This document shows positions 24,475-38,249 of a stretch of DNA of 64,000 nucleotides, piece after piece; the first letter of the stretch is position 1, and every line of letters starts with the position of its first letter. The stretch is from NCBI GenBank assembly GCA_035236585.1, contig CP141134.1, forward strand, positions 24,296,414 through 24,360,413, read 5' to 3'. This DNA is from Warburgia ugandensis (taxonomy: Eukaryota > Streptophyta > Magnoliopsida > Canellales > Canellaceae). A model generated the notes under the pieces. That model was not told the origin of the DNA. It worked only from the letters and a program-made list of their open reading frames with translations, and did no database searches. Both the position numbers and the translations under genes were made by a program.

Positions 24475-25379
24475 CTCAACTTAAAAATTTAGAGTTCAAA
24501 TAAAATTTAATTGACCAAAAATTAACATTTTCCATAACATTCTCTGATGTGTCACAAATCAAATCCTATTCACAAATTTTCTTAATTTTAAAAAAAATTA
24601 AAATACCATAGACCTCTTATTGCATCTGCAAGTGAGAGCGTGTTACTAAAAAAGAAGAAGGTAACTAACACAGTCATATACAGTTGTGCACATGTGATAC
24701 TAGCTAAGCAGTTATCTTATCCTTATTTACAATCTAGGATTAATCTAATCTCTATTTACAATCTAGGAGCAGTCAAAATCTACAGAGATTTCACTAGCTT
24801 TGGCTATTGATTTCTTCTACTTTCTGATAGAATTTTTCAATGAAACTTGGTACCTAGAACAATTTGATACCACTAAATTCAATTGTATGATTAGATTTTA
24901 AATCAAGATAATAGAAAATAAGATATTTAATAACAAACATAGGCTATTTACTAACCTGCACAACAATACCTTTCAAGATTATTTCATAAAATTAAACAAA
25001 TTTGACCATTAAATCTCAAAATAATTTGTATTAAACTCTTTTTAAATTAAATAAGAATATAAAAAAAGGATTAGGTTATTCAAATGCTCTTCAAATAGAC
25101 CAAACTAAAGGTGCAAAATTTTAAGTAACTCAGCACTACTATTCATGCGCATAGTAGCAAGAAACTCACTTTAACCGATTCAAGTTATAAGATTTGGAAT
25201 GAAAATTAAAAATCAAACACCTGGGTTTTCTTCTCCTTGATGTTTTATATCCAATGAACTAAATTTTAGATATTTTTATCAAGTATCCAAGTAGGAACCG
25301 AGTTGCAAAGAACCCTTATTCACCAGCCTGCGTGTGCACTGTTCATCTTCTTCAACCTCCATTTTTCTCCAAATTTTCA

Positions 25380-25382
<3 letters not shown>

Positions 25383-25419
<37 letters not shown>
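25383..25419 (+). repeat. Poly-T run of about 37 bases
   Basis: Uninterrupted T run within the Athila-like LTR. The matching site in the left LTR (about 11997-12006) has only about ten T, so it has expanded in one copy. Confidence 0.9.
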
Positions 25420-26823
25420 CACTCCATTTTTGATCTGATATTTATAGATGATGAAAATTTGGTTTGAGTTCAATTTTTAGTAATTTCGTCCTCCATTCTC
25501 TTTCCTTTTCTCCAAAGAATTCTAAATCAACCGAATTTCCTAATTTTAACTTATAAAAATATTTTCTCTTCATCCTTTTCACTTTCCATCATTAAACATT
25601 AAATCCCTTAGTATTCTTTATTCCCTTGTGCTCATGGTTTGGATTTGATGATTGAGGATTGAACTGGAGTCCTTGATTTTGATCTAGATAATCTGGATTG
25701 ATCTTAGTTGTCTATTTTAATCTAAGCTTGATTAGAGATCTATGATGTTAATCAGCTTGATCTAACTACATGGATTTTGATATACCACCTACAAAATAAA
25801 GTAAATAACCTAATTAGTATCATACAATATTCAATTTTACACATACTTATCTTGAGTTACCATCTAACCTTGAAAATTTACCAAATTAAGGTTAGATTAT
25901 AAAATTTTCAAATGACATATTTTTCAAATAAAAATTTAAATAATATCTTAAAAATATATCAAAAGTCATACTAAATAAGGGCAATTTAGACAATAATGGA
26001 CTCTTAACAACACACCAACACCCACGCAAAATATCACATCGGCAAGAGAGGGTATAGCAAATGCACACAGGAGTGGATGATGAAAGGCAGTTTGAAGCCC
26101 CATAGTATCTGCTTAACAAAGGAAGGTAGCCAAAGCAGTTCACAACTCCAAATAATTTGCTCATCAAAGCACAACCAAAACAATTTGTAGCTACAAAAAT
26201 TGCACATAATAGGGCAAGCAAAACAATTTGAGGCTCCACAAAACAATGCGCAGTAAAGGGCAATCAAAACAATTCACACCTTCATAAAATTTGCATAATG
26301 AAGGAAACCAAAGCAGTTTGCAACTACATATGAATGGCACAATGAAGGGCAGCAAAAGCTATTGGGAGCTCAAGAGTAATAGTTCAAAAGTGGAACACAA
26401 CCAGTGCAATTCTCAAATCCACAAGAAGAGGAGTCCATTGTAGAATAAATGAATGAGAAAACGTGTTCTGTTGATGAACATAATTTCATTCTCTTGGAAT
26501 GACCCGTGTCTCTCTTTTGCTTAAAAAAATAAATGGAGGAAAACTGACTGCCACAGTTTTACTATCTGCACGCCAAGAAGGTTTATAAGTAAAGGCAAGG
26601 AGTTAAAGTCTCGACTTAGCATTTTATGATCAAGTAGACCCGAGTCTTAAACCTGGTACAATGGTTAGTAGTTTTTTGTTTTCCTTTGCTTAAGAACTTT
26701 CCTTTTGCACGAGAAACACTGTGCTGAGATATAGCTGATAGCTTACAAACTATCAAACACGCAGTAGCTTAATGCTCGTGTTGGGCTACACCCCTACATT
26801 CTCTCTCTCTCTCTCTCTCTCTC

Positions 26824-28131
26824 AATCGAGGAATTATATACAATAATCTATCATTACAAAAGGAAAACATGAATCATAGTAGAAATGTCTAGTATGGCTG
26901 AAATAGACAGCAAGTGGACAAGCAAAGACATCTAGAACGTAGTAGAGTCGGTTAAAATGAATATCACTTAGAGCGAATGCAGTGAAATTGTACAAAATTG
27001 CAATTCTTGCAAAAGCTAGTGTTACACCCAAGATAGTATAGAAATGGTGTGTTTCAGTTCAGAGATCAAGAGACACTGCGCTGATGGAAAGAAAGACAGC
27101 GTAAATAGGAACAAAGAGAACTATCAAAGAGTATATTTTGTTATGGGAAATACGTGGTTGGCACAGTAGAATTGATCCAAGCCTACATATTAACAAAGTG
27201 AACATAAAAAAAGAAAATGCCAAACAGCCACCAAAAATATCATATCAGTAAGAGAGGGTATAGCCAGAGAATTGAGAGAATGTTCATCATGGCCACAATA
27301 AAACAAAATGACGAACGACTTCCGCAAAGAAATTTTACCAAGCTTGGGTTCTCCACCATAGGTTGAAGGTGGCAACCAAAGAATTTTACATTTCCACAGC
27401 AAATGCACACTAAAGTGGATGATAGAGGGCGATTTGCTGCTCCACAACATTTGCTTAATAGAGGAAGCCAGAAAATGAAGTTCACAACTCCATGCAAAAT
27501 GCACGATGAAGCGCAACCAAAATAGTTTGCTGTTCAACAGAAATTGCAGGTTGGAGGGCGAGCAAAATAGTTTGCAACTCCACAAAAAATGCACAGTAAA
27601 GGCAATCAAAATAATCCACAGCTCCATACAAGTTTCATAGTGAAGGGCATCCAAAGCAGTTTGCAACTCCACAGCAATTGCATGACGAACGGCAATTAAT
27701 GGAGCACAACTAGTGCAATTCTCAAAAACATAATAAGGGGAGTCCATTGTAGAATAAACGAATAAGAAAACATGTTCTGTCGATGAAAATAGCTCCCTTT
27801 TCTTGGAATGACTCTAGCCTCTCTTTTGCTTAGAAAATAAATAAATAAATGGAGGAAAACTGACTACCACGAAGAAAGCTTATAAGTAAAAGGCAAGTTT
27901 TTAAAGTTCTTCGACTTTGCATTTCTAATCGAGCTAACCTGAGTCTTAAACCTGGCCCAATTGGTTGTAGTTTTTTGTTTTCCTTTTCCTAAAACTATCC
28001 TTTTGCATGAGAAACATTGTGTAGAGACGTGGCTAATTTTTGTCCCTCCAATCAATTAGCTTTTACAATCTAGCACAAATCAACTTAATCCACGACTTGG
28101 ACTACACCCCCAAGTTCTCCATCTCTCTATT
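26824..28131 (-). repeat. Array unit 4 (short type)
   Basis: About 1.31 kb between CT tracts. The cysteine-rich block is at about 27355-27748. Minus ORF 27240-27497 reads from a cysteine-rich part into a hydrophobic MMNILSILWLYPLLLI end that recurs in other units. Confidence 0.85.
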
Positions 28132-29441
28132 GATCGAGGAATTATACACAAGAATAGACAATTAACAAGGAAAACACAAATCTGAGAAGAAATATCTAGG
28201 ATGGTAGGAATAGATGCAAGTGAACAAGCAAAGACATCTAGAACGTAGTAGAGTCTATTAAAATCAATATCGCTCAGAGCGAATGCGGTGAAATTGTACA
28301 AAATTGCAATTCTTGCAAAAGATAGTGCTACACCCAAGATGGTATATAGTTCAAAGGTCAAGAGACACTACACTGATGGAAAGAAAGGCAGGATAAATAG
28401 GAGGAAAGAGAACTTCTATCAAAGAGTACATTCTATTTGGGAAATACATGGTTGGCCCATTAGGATTGATCCAAACCTACAAATTGACAAAGTGTACATA
28501 AGAAAAGAGAAGCATGCCAACACCCACCCAAAATATCATATCTATAAGAGAGGGTATTGCATGGCAACTGAGAGAGTGTTCATCATGGTCACAATCAAAC
28601 CAAAAATGGCAAAGGACTTATGCAAAGAAATGTTACCAAGCTTGGATTCTCCACCATAGGCTCAAGCAGCATCACAACAAAAGCAATTTACATCTTCAGG
28701 GCAAATGCATGTTGGAGTGGATGATGGGGGGCAGTTTGTAGACCCACAACATCTGCTTAACAAAGGAAGGCCACCAAAGAAGTTCACAACTCCACGCAAA
28801 TTGCACTTTGAAGCCCAACCAAAACAGTCCGCAACTCAGTAGAAATTCCACATTGGAGGGTAACATTGGCTGCATATAGTAATGGTCGCCCCACCAGAAG
28901 TACCTTATAAGAAAACACACACAGAAAATGGGATTACTGGTGGTGCATCAGGACCCTGGATCCCTCTTTCATCCCCCTTTCGGAGAATATATCTCTTATC
29001 CTGTTTGTCCTTAGGATCAACGGTTGACTGCCTCAATATTTGTGAAAAAAACAAAGACCTTATGTAAAAAAAGGCCCGGTAAAAGGGCAATTAAAACAGT
29101 TCATAGCTTCATAAAGTTGCATAGTGAAGGACAATCAAGGAAGTTTGTAACCCCACAGCAATTGCATGATGAAGGGCTGCCAAGGCTATTGGGAGCTCAA
29201 GAGTAATAATTCATAGCATTTGCTTAACAAAGGAAGGCAGGTAAAGCTGTTCACAACTCCACACAAAATGCACGTTGAAATGTAATTGAAACAGCTTGTA
29301 GCTCAATAGAAATTGCACTTTGGAGGGCAAGCAAAGTAGTTTGTAGCTCAACAAAAAATGTGTAGTAAGAGCAATCTAAACAGCTCATAGCTCCACAAAA
29401 GTTGCATAATGATAGGCAATTGAAGTAGTTTGCCACTCCAC

Positions 29442-29694
29442 TGTCAAAGAACACAATTGTGAAATATATTTTCTGATGATTTCATTCATTGTTATTCTAT
29501 AATATATAGAATACGTATGAGGTACATTTACAAGGAAAGAACAATTTACATGTAAAGAACAATCTAAGTAATTACAAAATAATACCTACTAATAATACAA
29601 GAAATTATGAATAAGAAATATCCTATAATTAAGAGAGAAATAAAGGCAACTGCTGATTAAGAAGGTTGACTATTTCAAACCCTTAATTTTGGAA
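29442..29694 (-). repeat. 3' LTR of the copia element
   Basis: About 253 bp, TGTCAAAGAACACAATTG to about CTTAATTTTGGAA on the plus strand. A C-rich stretch follows at once (minus strand AACTTGAGGGGGG, the polypurine tract). Confidence 0.9.
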
Positions 29695-29884
29695 CCCCCC
29701 CTCAAGTTGGAGCATGGATATCACACATGCCTAACTTGCCTAAAGAATCATAAAAAACATTGCTAGCTATAGCTTTGGTAAGAACATCAGCTAGTTGATC
29801 TTTAGACTTCACAAAAGGAACTATAATGATCCCAGTTTCAACATTTTCCTTAATGAAGTGTCTATCAACTTCTGCATGCTTTGT

Positions 29885-30091
29885 TTAATCTTGTTGAACT
29901 AGACTGCAGGCTATCTTCACAGTTGAAGTGTTATCACAATACAACTTCATTGCATCTTGAGAGTCAACACACAAATCCTTTAGCAAGTTCCTCAACCATA
30001 GCAACTCACACACTCCAAAAGCCATGCCTCTATACTCAGCTTCGGCACTCAATCTTGCTACTACTGATTGCTTTTTATTCCTCCTAGTCAC
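29885..30091 (-). pseudogene. Copia RNase H region
   Basis: Contains the copia RNase H signatures KKQSVVARLSAEAEYR and LYCDNTSTVKIA. It lies at the 3' end of pol, about 190 bp from the 3' LTR. It is part of a broken polyprotein. Confidence 0.85.
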
Positions 30092-30292
30092 AAGGTTTCC
30101 CCCTACAAAAGTAAAGTATCCTGAAGTAGATCTTATATTATCAGTTGAACCCTCCTAATTTGCATCAATGTAACCTTCTACCTTCAGGTGATTATGCTTG
30201 GTGAAAAGTAACCCTTTATTAGCAGCAAACTTCAAATTCCTCAATATACATTCTACAACATCCATATGAGGTTTACGGGGATCAAGCATAAA

Positions 30293-31190
30293 CTAGCTCA
30301 CTACACACACTGCATAAGCAATGTTTGGCCTAGCGTGAGACAAATAAATCAGTTTTTCAACAAGTCTCTGGTATCTTATCTTATCAGTAGAAGTTGCATC
30401 CAAACATTGAAACAACTTATGATTTTGTTCAATAGGAGTATTCTCAGGCTTACATCCAAGCTTACTTGTTTCAGTTAACAAATCAAGAATGAATTTCTGT
30501 TGAGATAAAAAAAATACCATTCTTTGATCGAGCTACCTCAATCCCAGGAAAGTACTTCAAGTAATCAAGTTATTTCATTTCAAATTTTGAGGTCAAGTGT
30601 TGCTGTAAGCTCTCAATTTCATCTTGATCATTACATGTTACTACCATATCATCAACATAAATAACCAAAGCAATAATTCTTCCCTTTCAGTGCTTTAAAA
30701 ACAAAGTGTGATTTGAATTGCTTTATTTATAGTCAAAGTTTTTCATAGACTTGGTGAATCTTCCGAACCAAGCTCTTGGAGATTACTTTAACCCATACAA
30801 TGCCTTATTGAGTTTGTGCACCATTGTAATATTTGAGTACTTTTGTATACTCGGAGGATGATTCATATACACTTCTTCTGCAAGATCTTCATGCAAGAAA
30901 GCATTTTTTACATCAAATTGAAGAAGTGGCCAATCTCTGTTAACTGCTAAAGACAAGAGCACTCTAATTTTATTAAGCTTGGCAACTAGTGCAAAAGTGT
31001 CTTGATAGTCAATCCTATAAGATTGTGTATACCCTTTTGCAACTAATCGAACTTTGCACCTTTCAATGGCCCCATTTGCCTTATGCTTGATTGAAAACAC
31101 CCATTTACATCCCATGATCTTCTTTTCCTTTGGTATAGGCACAAGTTCCCAAGTAGCATTCTTTTCAAGTGCTGCTATTTCTTTTGCCAT
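30293..31190 (-). pseudogene. Copia reverse transcriptase region
   Basis: The N-terminal part has WELVPIPKEKK, GCKWVFSIKHKANG, RLVAKGYTQ, LLQFDVKNAFLH and KLNKALYGLK, all standard copia RT blocks. The C-terminal part (about 30293-30520) has LLTETSKLGCKPENTPIE and the usual RT to RNase H connection. The region is broken. Confidence 0.88.
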
Positions 31191-32243
31191 GGCTTGGGTT
31201 CATCTAGCAGCTACTAATGCTTCTTACATTTTACTAGGAATAGAGACAGATGATGACTGTAGCACAAAGACGCATATGACTTGGACAATTTTTGGGAAGA
31301 CACATTATCACTAATGGGATATCTAGCTTTGGATTTAGGATCAGGCTCATATTTAATGGGTGGTTTACCATGGTTAGAACAAGCTAGAAGATGATATTGA
31401 GACAATCATGATTCAAAATAACAACATCAATAATCATAGAATTAGGATTAATGGGTACCTCTAAAGGAGTCTCAGGAAAACATTGGCCTAGTTGTTGCGT
31501 TGGTTTGTTAGGAGACATTGTACTATCATAAAAAGAGTCATCTTCAGCATTTGAAGTCATTGTTTCAGCAATTAGGGACCTTTGTCCTTCATTCGGTTGA
31601 TCATTGGTATCACTTTTCGTCGTCCAGAACAAATTCGAGACGAAATCTTCATTTGTAAATTCACTAGTCATCCATTTTTCTTCCTCTAGTCGTTATGTAG
31701 TAGACAACCGATCCAATTCATTCGTTCGACCATTAGTATCATTTTTAGTCTTCTGGATATTAGAAAAATCCAAATCTTTGAGAAAAAATGCTTGTAGTTC
31801 TTTATGATTAATCATTTCTTCTTGATTCTCCCCCTGAAGTGGTAAATCAGTAGTTGGTGGCCTGTAGAAAAGTTCTTTCTCATGAAAAATAACATCCATG
31901 GAAACATAAAACCTCTGAGAAGATGGATCATAACACTTGTAGCCCTTTTGATTGATTCTATATCCCAAAAAAGTACACTTCTAAGCATGAGACTCAAGCT
32001 TAGTCCATTGATGTGGATGTAAGTGGACATACACTAGACACCCAAAAATTTGAGGAGCCAAAAGTACCTAGGTGGAAGAGTACAGTGATAAAAAAGAGCA
32101 TCCAATGGTCTTCTAAAATGGAGAACACTAGATGGTGTACGGTTTATTAAGTAAACCGCCGAATTCAAGGCTTCACCTCCAATCAAAAGAGACTGAGTAA
32201 CTTCTAATAATTGTCTATTTTTTTGCTCTGTAACACCATTTTG

Positions 32244-32709
32244 TTAAGGAGAATAAGGACATGTTGTTTGGTTAATAATCCCAACTGAGTGAAAGTATTC
32301 TGTCAATTCTTGCTTGAAGTATTCACCCCCATTATAGGAACGAAGAACTTTTATTAGAATGTTAAACTGAGTGGTTACCATTTGATGAAAGGAGCAAAAA
32401 ACTGAGCAAACATCACTCTTGTGCTTCAGTTGATAAACCCAAGTCATCCGAGTGCAATCATTAGCAAAAGTTACAAACCACCTCATACCATTAAGAGTAG
32501 AAATTGGTGTCGGTCCCCAAACATCTAAATGAACTAATGAAAAAAGGGAGATTTGCTTTATTATCACTCAAATGGAAAATAGTATGGTGACTTTTTGCCA
32601 TTGCATAAGTTTCGCAAATAAAATCTGAAAAATTACACCCCCTAAATAAAGAAGGAAATAATCTTCTAAGATAGCTAAAAGAGGGATGTCCTAGTCTCCT
32701 ATGCCACAA
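32244..32709 (-). pseudogene. Copia integrase region
   Basis: Pre-integrase WHRRLGHPS and core motifs such as HLDVWGP, FVTFANDCTRMTWVY and LRSYNGGEY identify a copia integrase. It is part of the broken polyprotein. Confidence 0.85.
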
Positions 32710-32753
32710 CCAAATTTTCTCCTTTTTTTATTTACCAAATCTTCCTCCACCAA

Positions 32754-33590
32754 TTAAGCTTTCCTTTTCCTGTTAGAATATTTGAACCCATCCTCCAAAT
32801 AGTACAATCTTCTATGTTGTCTACCACTGCCAATCTTCTCCTTGGTATAGATGTTCTGAAAAACACAATGAGTGGGAAAAAATAGAGCAACACAATTATG
32901 AAATTTGATTAATTGATTAACAAAGATAAGATTACAATTTAATGATGACATAAATAAGAACTCTTTGATAGCTAAGGAGGGGGATAATGAGATTGTACCA
33001 ACTCCAATAACTGGAGATGATACACCCTTGGCATTGGTAATGGTAGATTTGGAACATTTACGGGATAAGTGAGTGAACCTATAACGATCACAAGTCATAT
33101 GGTCCATTGCACCAATGTCAATTATCCAATTACTATTTCCAATAAAAGACATACCTGACTTCGCAGTAAATCTAGGAGTTGTGGCTAAATTCCCCTTTGG
33201 ATTGGTGTCCTCCTCCTTAGCATTCAAAGACACCTGAGACGCCTTCTTGCCCTTTGGATGCCAATCTGGATATCCATGGAGTCGAAAGCATGTATCCACC
33301 GCATAATCAATATCATTACAATAAGTACATTTTCGATCCTTTTTTGATGTAGCCCTTTTTTGAAAGGCCATTACAGCCCCTTCTCCAATCTTTTCTCCAA
33401 GCATAGTATCTTGACGATTACCTTCCATACAAACCATAGCATAAAGGGCTTGTATATTTGGGAGAGGTTTGGTAGCAAGTATGCGACCTCGAACCCAATC
33501 TAATTGAGAATTAATCCCAGCCAAAAACATATACACATGTTGGGAATTAACCTTAGTGGTATATTTTACAATATCATTATCACACTCCAT
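32754..33590 (-). pseudogene. Copia gag-protease region
   Basis: 278 open codons. The gag C-terminal half (FLAGINSQLDWVRGRILATK) leads into a zinc-knuckle-like CTYCNDIDYAVDTCF stretch followed by RLHGYPDWHPKGK, then the protease active-site region (WIIDIGAMDHMT). More gag sequence continues toward the 5' LTR (about 33600-34050). Confidence 0.85.
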
Positions 33591-34204
33591 TGTACAGTCA
33601 TCAATATCATCAAGTTTCTGCCATATTTTTTGTAGTTTGCCAAAATAAGAAATAACAGAACCTCCATTCTAGCAGATAGAAATTACCTTGTAGTGTAATT
33701 GATAAACTTTTGATGCATCCTCATAGACTGAATATGTTCGTTTGACCGCCTCCCATATTTCCTTTGCCATAGCCAACCGAAGAAAAAGATATCTAATGTC
33801 TTTTGTCTTTGCATCAAGAAGTCATGATTTGACTAAGCAGTTTTCATTCTCCCATGCTTCATATTACTCCAAATGAACGTCTATTGGTGCAGCCTTCGTA
33901 CCTGAAATAAAACCCCAACGTTTCCTCCCGCGGATCTTATTTTGAGCATTCAAAGACCATTTAATATAATTGATACCATCAAGTCGTTCTAGTGTGATTA
34001 GAGAAGTTTCTTGCATATAGAACCCAGCCAATATAGTAGTAGGTTCATTCTTCTAGAGAATCATTCCCACTTTCTTTTAAATCAATCATAGTGGAAAAGA
34101 CACTAAAAAAGAATTTTGCAGCGGAATGATATGAACAGAAACAAAAATTGTAAACACATGATCAAAACTCAATTCCTAGGGTAAAGAAGAGGAGATTGAA
34201 CCAT

Positions 34205-34216
34205 GGTCTAATACCA
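34205..34216 (-). promoter_or_regulatory. Primer binding site of the copia element
   Basis: The minus strand reads TGGTATTAGACC directly after the 5' LTR, resembling the tRNA-iMet-type site. Confidence 0.8.
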
Positions 34217-34451
34217 TGTCAAAGAACACAATTGTGAAATGTATTTTCTAATGATTTCATTCATTGTTATTCTATAATATATAGAATACGTATGAGGTAC
34301 ATTTGCAAGGAAAGAACAATCTAAGAAATTATAGAATAATACCTACTAATAATATAGGAAATAATGAATACGAAAAATTCTATAATTAAGAGAGAAATAA
34401 AGGTAACTGCTGATTAAGAAGGTTGACTATATCAAACCCTTAATTCTGGCA
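34217..34451 (-). repeat. 5' LTR of the copia element
   Basis: 235 bp, TGTCAAAGAAC to TTCTGGCA on the plus strand. It is shorter than the 3' LTR because of one 18-bp indel. Confidence 0.9.
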
Positions 34452-34874
34452 TCCACAAAATTGCACAATGAAGGGAAGCTAAGGTTATTAGGAGCTCCAA
34501 AGTAATAGTTCAGAGAAGGAGGGCAACCATTGTAATTCTTGGATCCACAAGAAGGGGAGTCCATTAAACGAAAGAGAACACATGTTTTGTTGGTGAACAT
34601 AACTCCATTCACTTAGAATGATGCGGGCCTGTCTTTTGCATAAAAGAGAAGGTAATGGAGGAATACTGACCATCATAGTTTTGATATTGGTATGCCAAGA
34701 AAGCTTCTAAGTAAAAGCAAGGTGTTAAAGTTCCTCAACTTCCTCAGTCTTAAACCCGGTACAATTGATTGTTGCTTTTTTCTTTTTCCTTTTCCTAGAA
34801 CTTTCCTTTTGCATGAGAAACACAGTGCTGAGATTGGATGATTTTTGTCTCCACGAGTTGGTCTACGTCCCCAA

Positions 34875-36185
<1,311 letters not shown>

Positions 36186-37522
36186 TGATCATGGAATTAT
36201 ATACAACAATCAACCATTACCAAGGAAAACATAAATCCTATAGAAAATGTCTAGGATGGTCAGAATAAAGCAAAGACATCTAGAACGCAGTAGAGTCAAT
36301 TAAAATGAATACCACATAGGGCGAATGTAGTGAAATTGAACAAAATTGCAATTCTTACAAGAACTAGTGCTACACCCACGATGGTATATAAATGGTGTGT
36401 TTCAGTTCAAAGGTCAAGAGACATAGCACTGATGGAAATAAAGGCATCATAAATTGGAGGAAAGAGAACACTTCTATCAAAGAGCATAAACTATTTGGGA
36501 AATACGTGGTTGGCACACGAGGATGGATCCAAGCACACATATTAACAAAGTGTACATAAGAAAAGATGAACACGCTAGCATCCATCCAAAATATCATATC
36601 AATTAGAGAGGGTATAGCATGAGTACAGTGACAATATTCATTAGGGTCACAATCAAACCAAAAACGACAAATGACTTTGGTAAAGAAATTTTACAATGCT
36701 TAGATTCTTCCCCATAGGCTGAGGCAGCACGGCAACCAAAGCAGTTTACATCTCCACAGTAAATGCACACAGGATTGGATTGTGGAGGGCAGTTTGTAGC
36801 CCTACAGCATTTGCTTAACAAAGGAAGGAAGCCAAAGAAGTTCATAACTGCACACAAAATGCATGTTGAAGCGTAATCAAAATAGTTTGTAAGTCAACAT
36901 AAATTGCACATTGGTGGCAAGCAAAACAATTTGTAGCTGCACGAAAAATGTGTAGTAAGGGTTAATCAAAATAATTCACAGCTCCACACAAGTTGCATAG
37001 TGAAGGGCAACCAAAGTAGTTTGTAACTTCATAGTAATTGTACAACGAAGGGCAGCCAAGGCTATTGGAAGCTTAGAGTAATAGTTCATTAATGGAGGGC
37101 AACTAATGCAATTCTCAGATCCACAAGAAGGGAGTCCATTGTAGAATAAACAAATGAGAACACCAGTTCTGTTAATGAACATAGCTTTGTTCTTTTGGAA
37201 TGATGTGGGCCTTTCATTTGCATAAAAGAAAAAGAAATGGTGGAAAACTAACTACCATAGTTTTGATATTGATAAGCCAGGAAAGCTTGTAAGGCATGGT
37301 ATTAAAGTTCCTTGACTTGCATTTACAATCGAGCCAACCCGAGTCCTTAACCTGGTACAATTGATTGTAGTTATTTGTTTTCCTTTTCTTAGAACTTTCC
37401 TTTTGCATGAGAAACACTGTGCTGAAATGTGATTGATTTTTGTCCCTCCAATCCATTAAGTAACAGTTTCCAAACTTTCTAACATGTAGCAGCTTAAACC
37501 ACGAATTGGACTACACCCCCAT

Positions 37523-37561
<39 letters not shown>
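36186..37561 (-). repeat. Array unit 7 (short type)
   Basis: About 1.38 kb. The cysteine-rich block is at about 36715-37140. The minus start MDSP-like segment reads GGGAGTCCATTG at about 37130. It ends in a CT tract at 37523-37561. Confidence 0.87.
36603..36857 (-). CDS. Hypothetical cysteine-rich ORF, unit 7
   Basis: 84 codons. The last cysteine-rich repeats (LLSKCCRATNCPP, VCIYCGDVNCFGC) run into a basic stretch (KISLPKSFV) and a hydrophobic segment (FGLIVTLMNIVTVLMLYPL) that could be a membrane helix. The same order and frame recur in units 4, 6, 8 and 10, which is the best sign that the minus frame was once coding. The Met is internal and no complete gene is visible. The family is not recognised. 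Confidence 0.3.
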   Translation of the reverse strand: MCAVMNFFGFLPLLSKCCRATNCPPQSNPVCIYCGDVNCFGCRAASAYGEESKHCKISLPKSFVVFGLIVTLMNIVTVLMLYPL

Positions 37562-37564
<3 letters not shown>

Positions 37565-37976
37565 TAGAGGAATTATATACAGCAATCGACCATTACCAAG
37601 GAAAACATGAATCCGAGATGAAATGTCTAAGATGGTTGGAATATATGCAAGTGGACAAACAAAGACATAAAGAACGTGGTAGAGTCGGTTAAAATGAATA
37701 CCACAGAGAGAACGCAGGGAAATTGAACACAATTGCGTAATTCTTACAAAAGCTAGTGCTACACCCATGATTAGAAACGGTGTGTTTCAGTTCAAAGGTC
37801 CAGAGACGCTACGTTGGTAGAAATAAAGGCATCATAAATTGGAGGAAAGAGAATTTCTATCAAAGAGCACATTCTGTTTGGAAAATACATGATTGGCACA
37901 CTAGGATCGATCTAAGTACAAATATTGACAAAGTGTACATAAGAAAAGATTGACATGTCAACACCCACCCAAAATA

Positions 37977-38249
37977 TCATATCAATAGGAGAGGGTATAG
38001 CATGAATACAGAGAGAGTATCCATCAGGGTCACAATCAAACCAAAAATGTCAAATGACTTCGGTAAAGAAATTTTACGAAGCTTGGATTCTCCACCATAG
38101 GCTGAAGCAGCATGACAACTAAAGCAGTTTACATCTACATAGTAAATGCACACGGGAGTGGATGATGGAGGACAGTTTGCTTCCCCATAGCATTTGCTTA
38201 ACAAAGGAAGGCAGCCAAAGCAGTTCCTAACTCCATACAAAATGTACAT
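37977..38249 (-). CDS. Hypothetical cysteine-rich plus hydrophobic-tail ORF, unit 8
   Basis: 90 codons: cysteine-rich repeats (GVRNCFGCLPLLSKC, ANCPPSSTPVCIYY, DVNCFSCHAAS), then ESKLRKISLPKSF and the hydrophobic FGLIVTLMDTLSVFMLYPLLL. It is the longest of five ORFs with this layout (units 4, 6, 7, 8 and 10). If real it would be the downstream half of a cysteine-rich protein with a membrane segment. It is also compatible with a frame left open by chance in a repeat. Confidence 0.3.
   Translation of the reverse strand: MYILYGVRNCFGCLPLLSKCYGEANCPPSSTPVCIYYVDVNCFSCHAASAYGGESKLRKISLPKSFDIFGLIVTLMDTLSVFMLYPLLLI

Larger units (their letters stand above)
11012..26009 (-). mobile_element. Non-autonomous Athila/Tat-like Ty3/gypsy element, pol-less, with two nested insertions
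   Basis: Minus-strand element with LTRs at 11012-12593 and 21391-26009 (the latter split by a 3-kb solo LTR). The flanks ACATA and ACACA fit a decayed 5-bp target duplication. The primer site next to the right LTR (21366-21384) reads on the minus strand as TGGCACCGTTGTCGGGGAC, close to the tRNA-Asp-type site of Athila/Tat elements. Without nested DNA the internal region is about 4.9 kb. A gag-like part is recognisable (about 14500-15500); I see no reverse transcriptase, RNase H or integrase. The LTRs differ substantially by eye, so the insertion is old. The element is broken. Confidence 0.75.
21391..26009 (-). repeat. 5' LTR of the Athila-like element, split by a solo LTR
   Basis: 21391-21468 and 24480-26009 (about 1.6 kb in total) align with the left LTR. 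The 3006-bp solo LTR plus one copy of its CTCAA target duplication account for the extra length. The LTR also contains a long poly-T run (25383-25419). Confidence 0.8.
10882..26823 (-). repeat. Array unit 3, split by the Athila-like element (10882-11011 and 26010-26823)
   Basis: The left piece carries the segment after the CT tract with an internal deletion and stops at GATGAACATA. The right piece resumes with CCAACACCCACGCAAAATAT, the sequence that follows GATGAACATG in intact units. The cysteine-rich block is at about 26055-26440 (short type), and the unit ends in a CT tract at 26801-26823. Confidence 0.8.
29442..34451 (-). mobile_element. Ty1/copia retrotransposon with both LTRs, target duplication TCCAC
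   Basis: 5010 bp on the minus strand. LTRs are at 34217-34451 (5') and 29442-29694 (3'), with TCCAC at 29437-29441 and 34452-34456. Domains in the correct order on the minus strand: gag with zinc-knuckle-like region, protease, integrase, reverse transcriptase and RNase H. By eye the LTRs differ at about 16 of 235 aligned positions plus one 18-bp indel; at an assumed 1.3e-8 substitutions per site per year that is roughly 2-3 million years. It is structurally whole but the coding region has several breaks. Confidence 0.93.
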
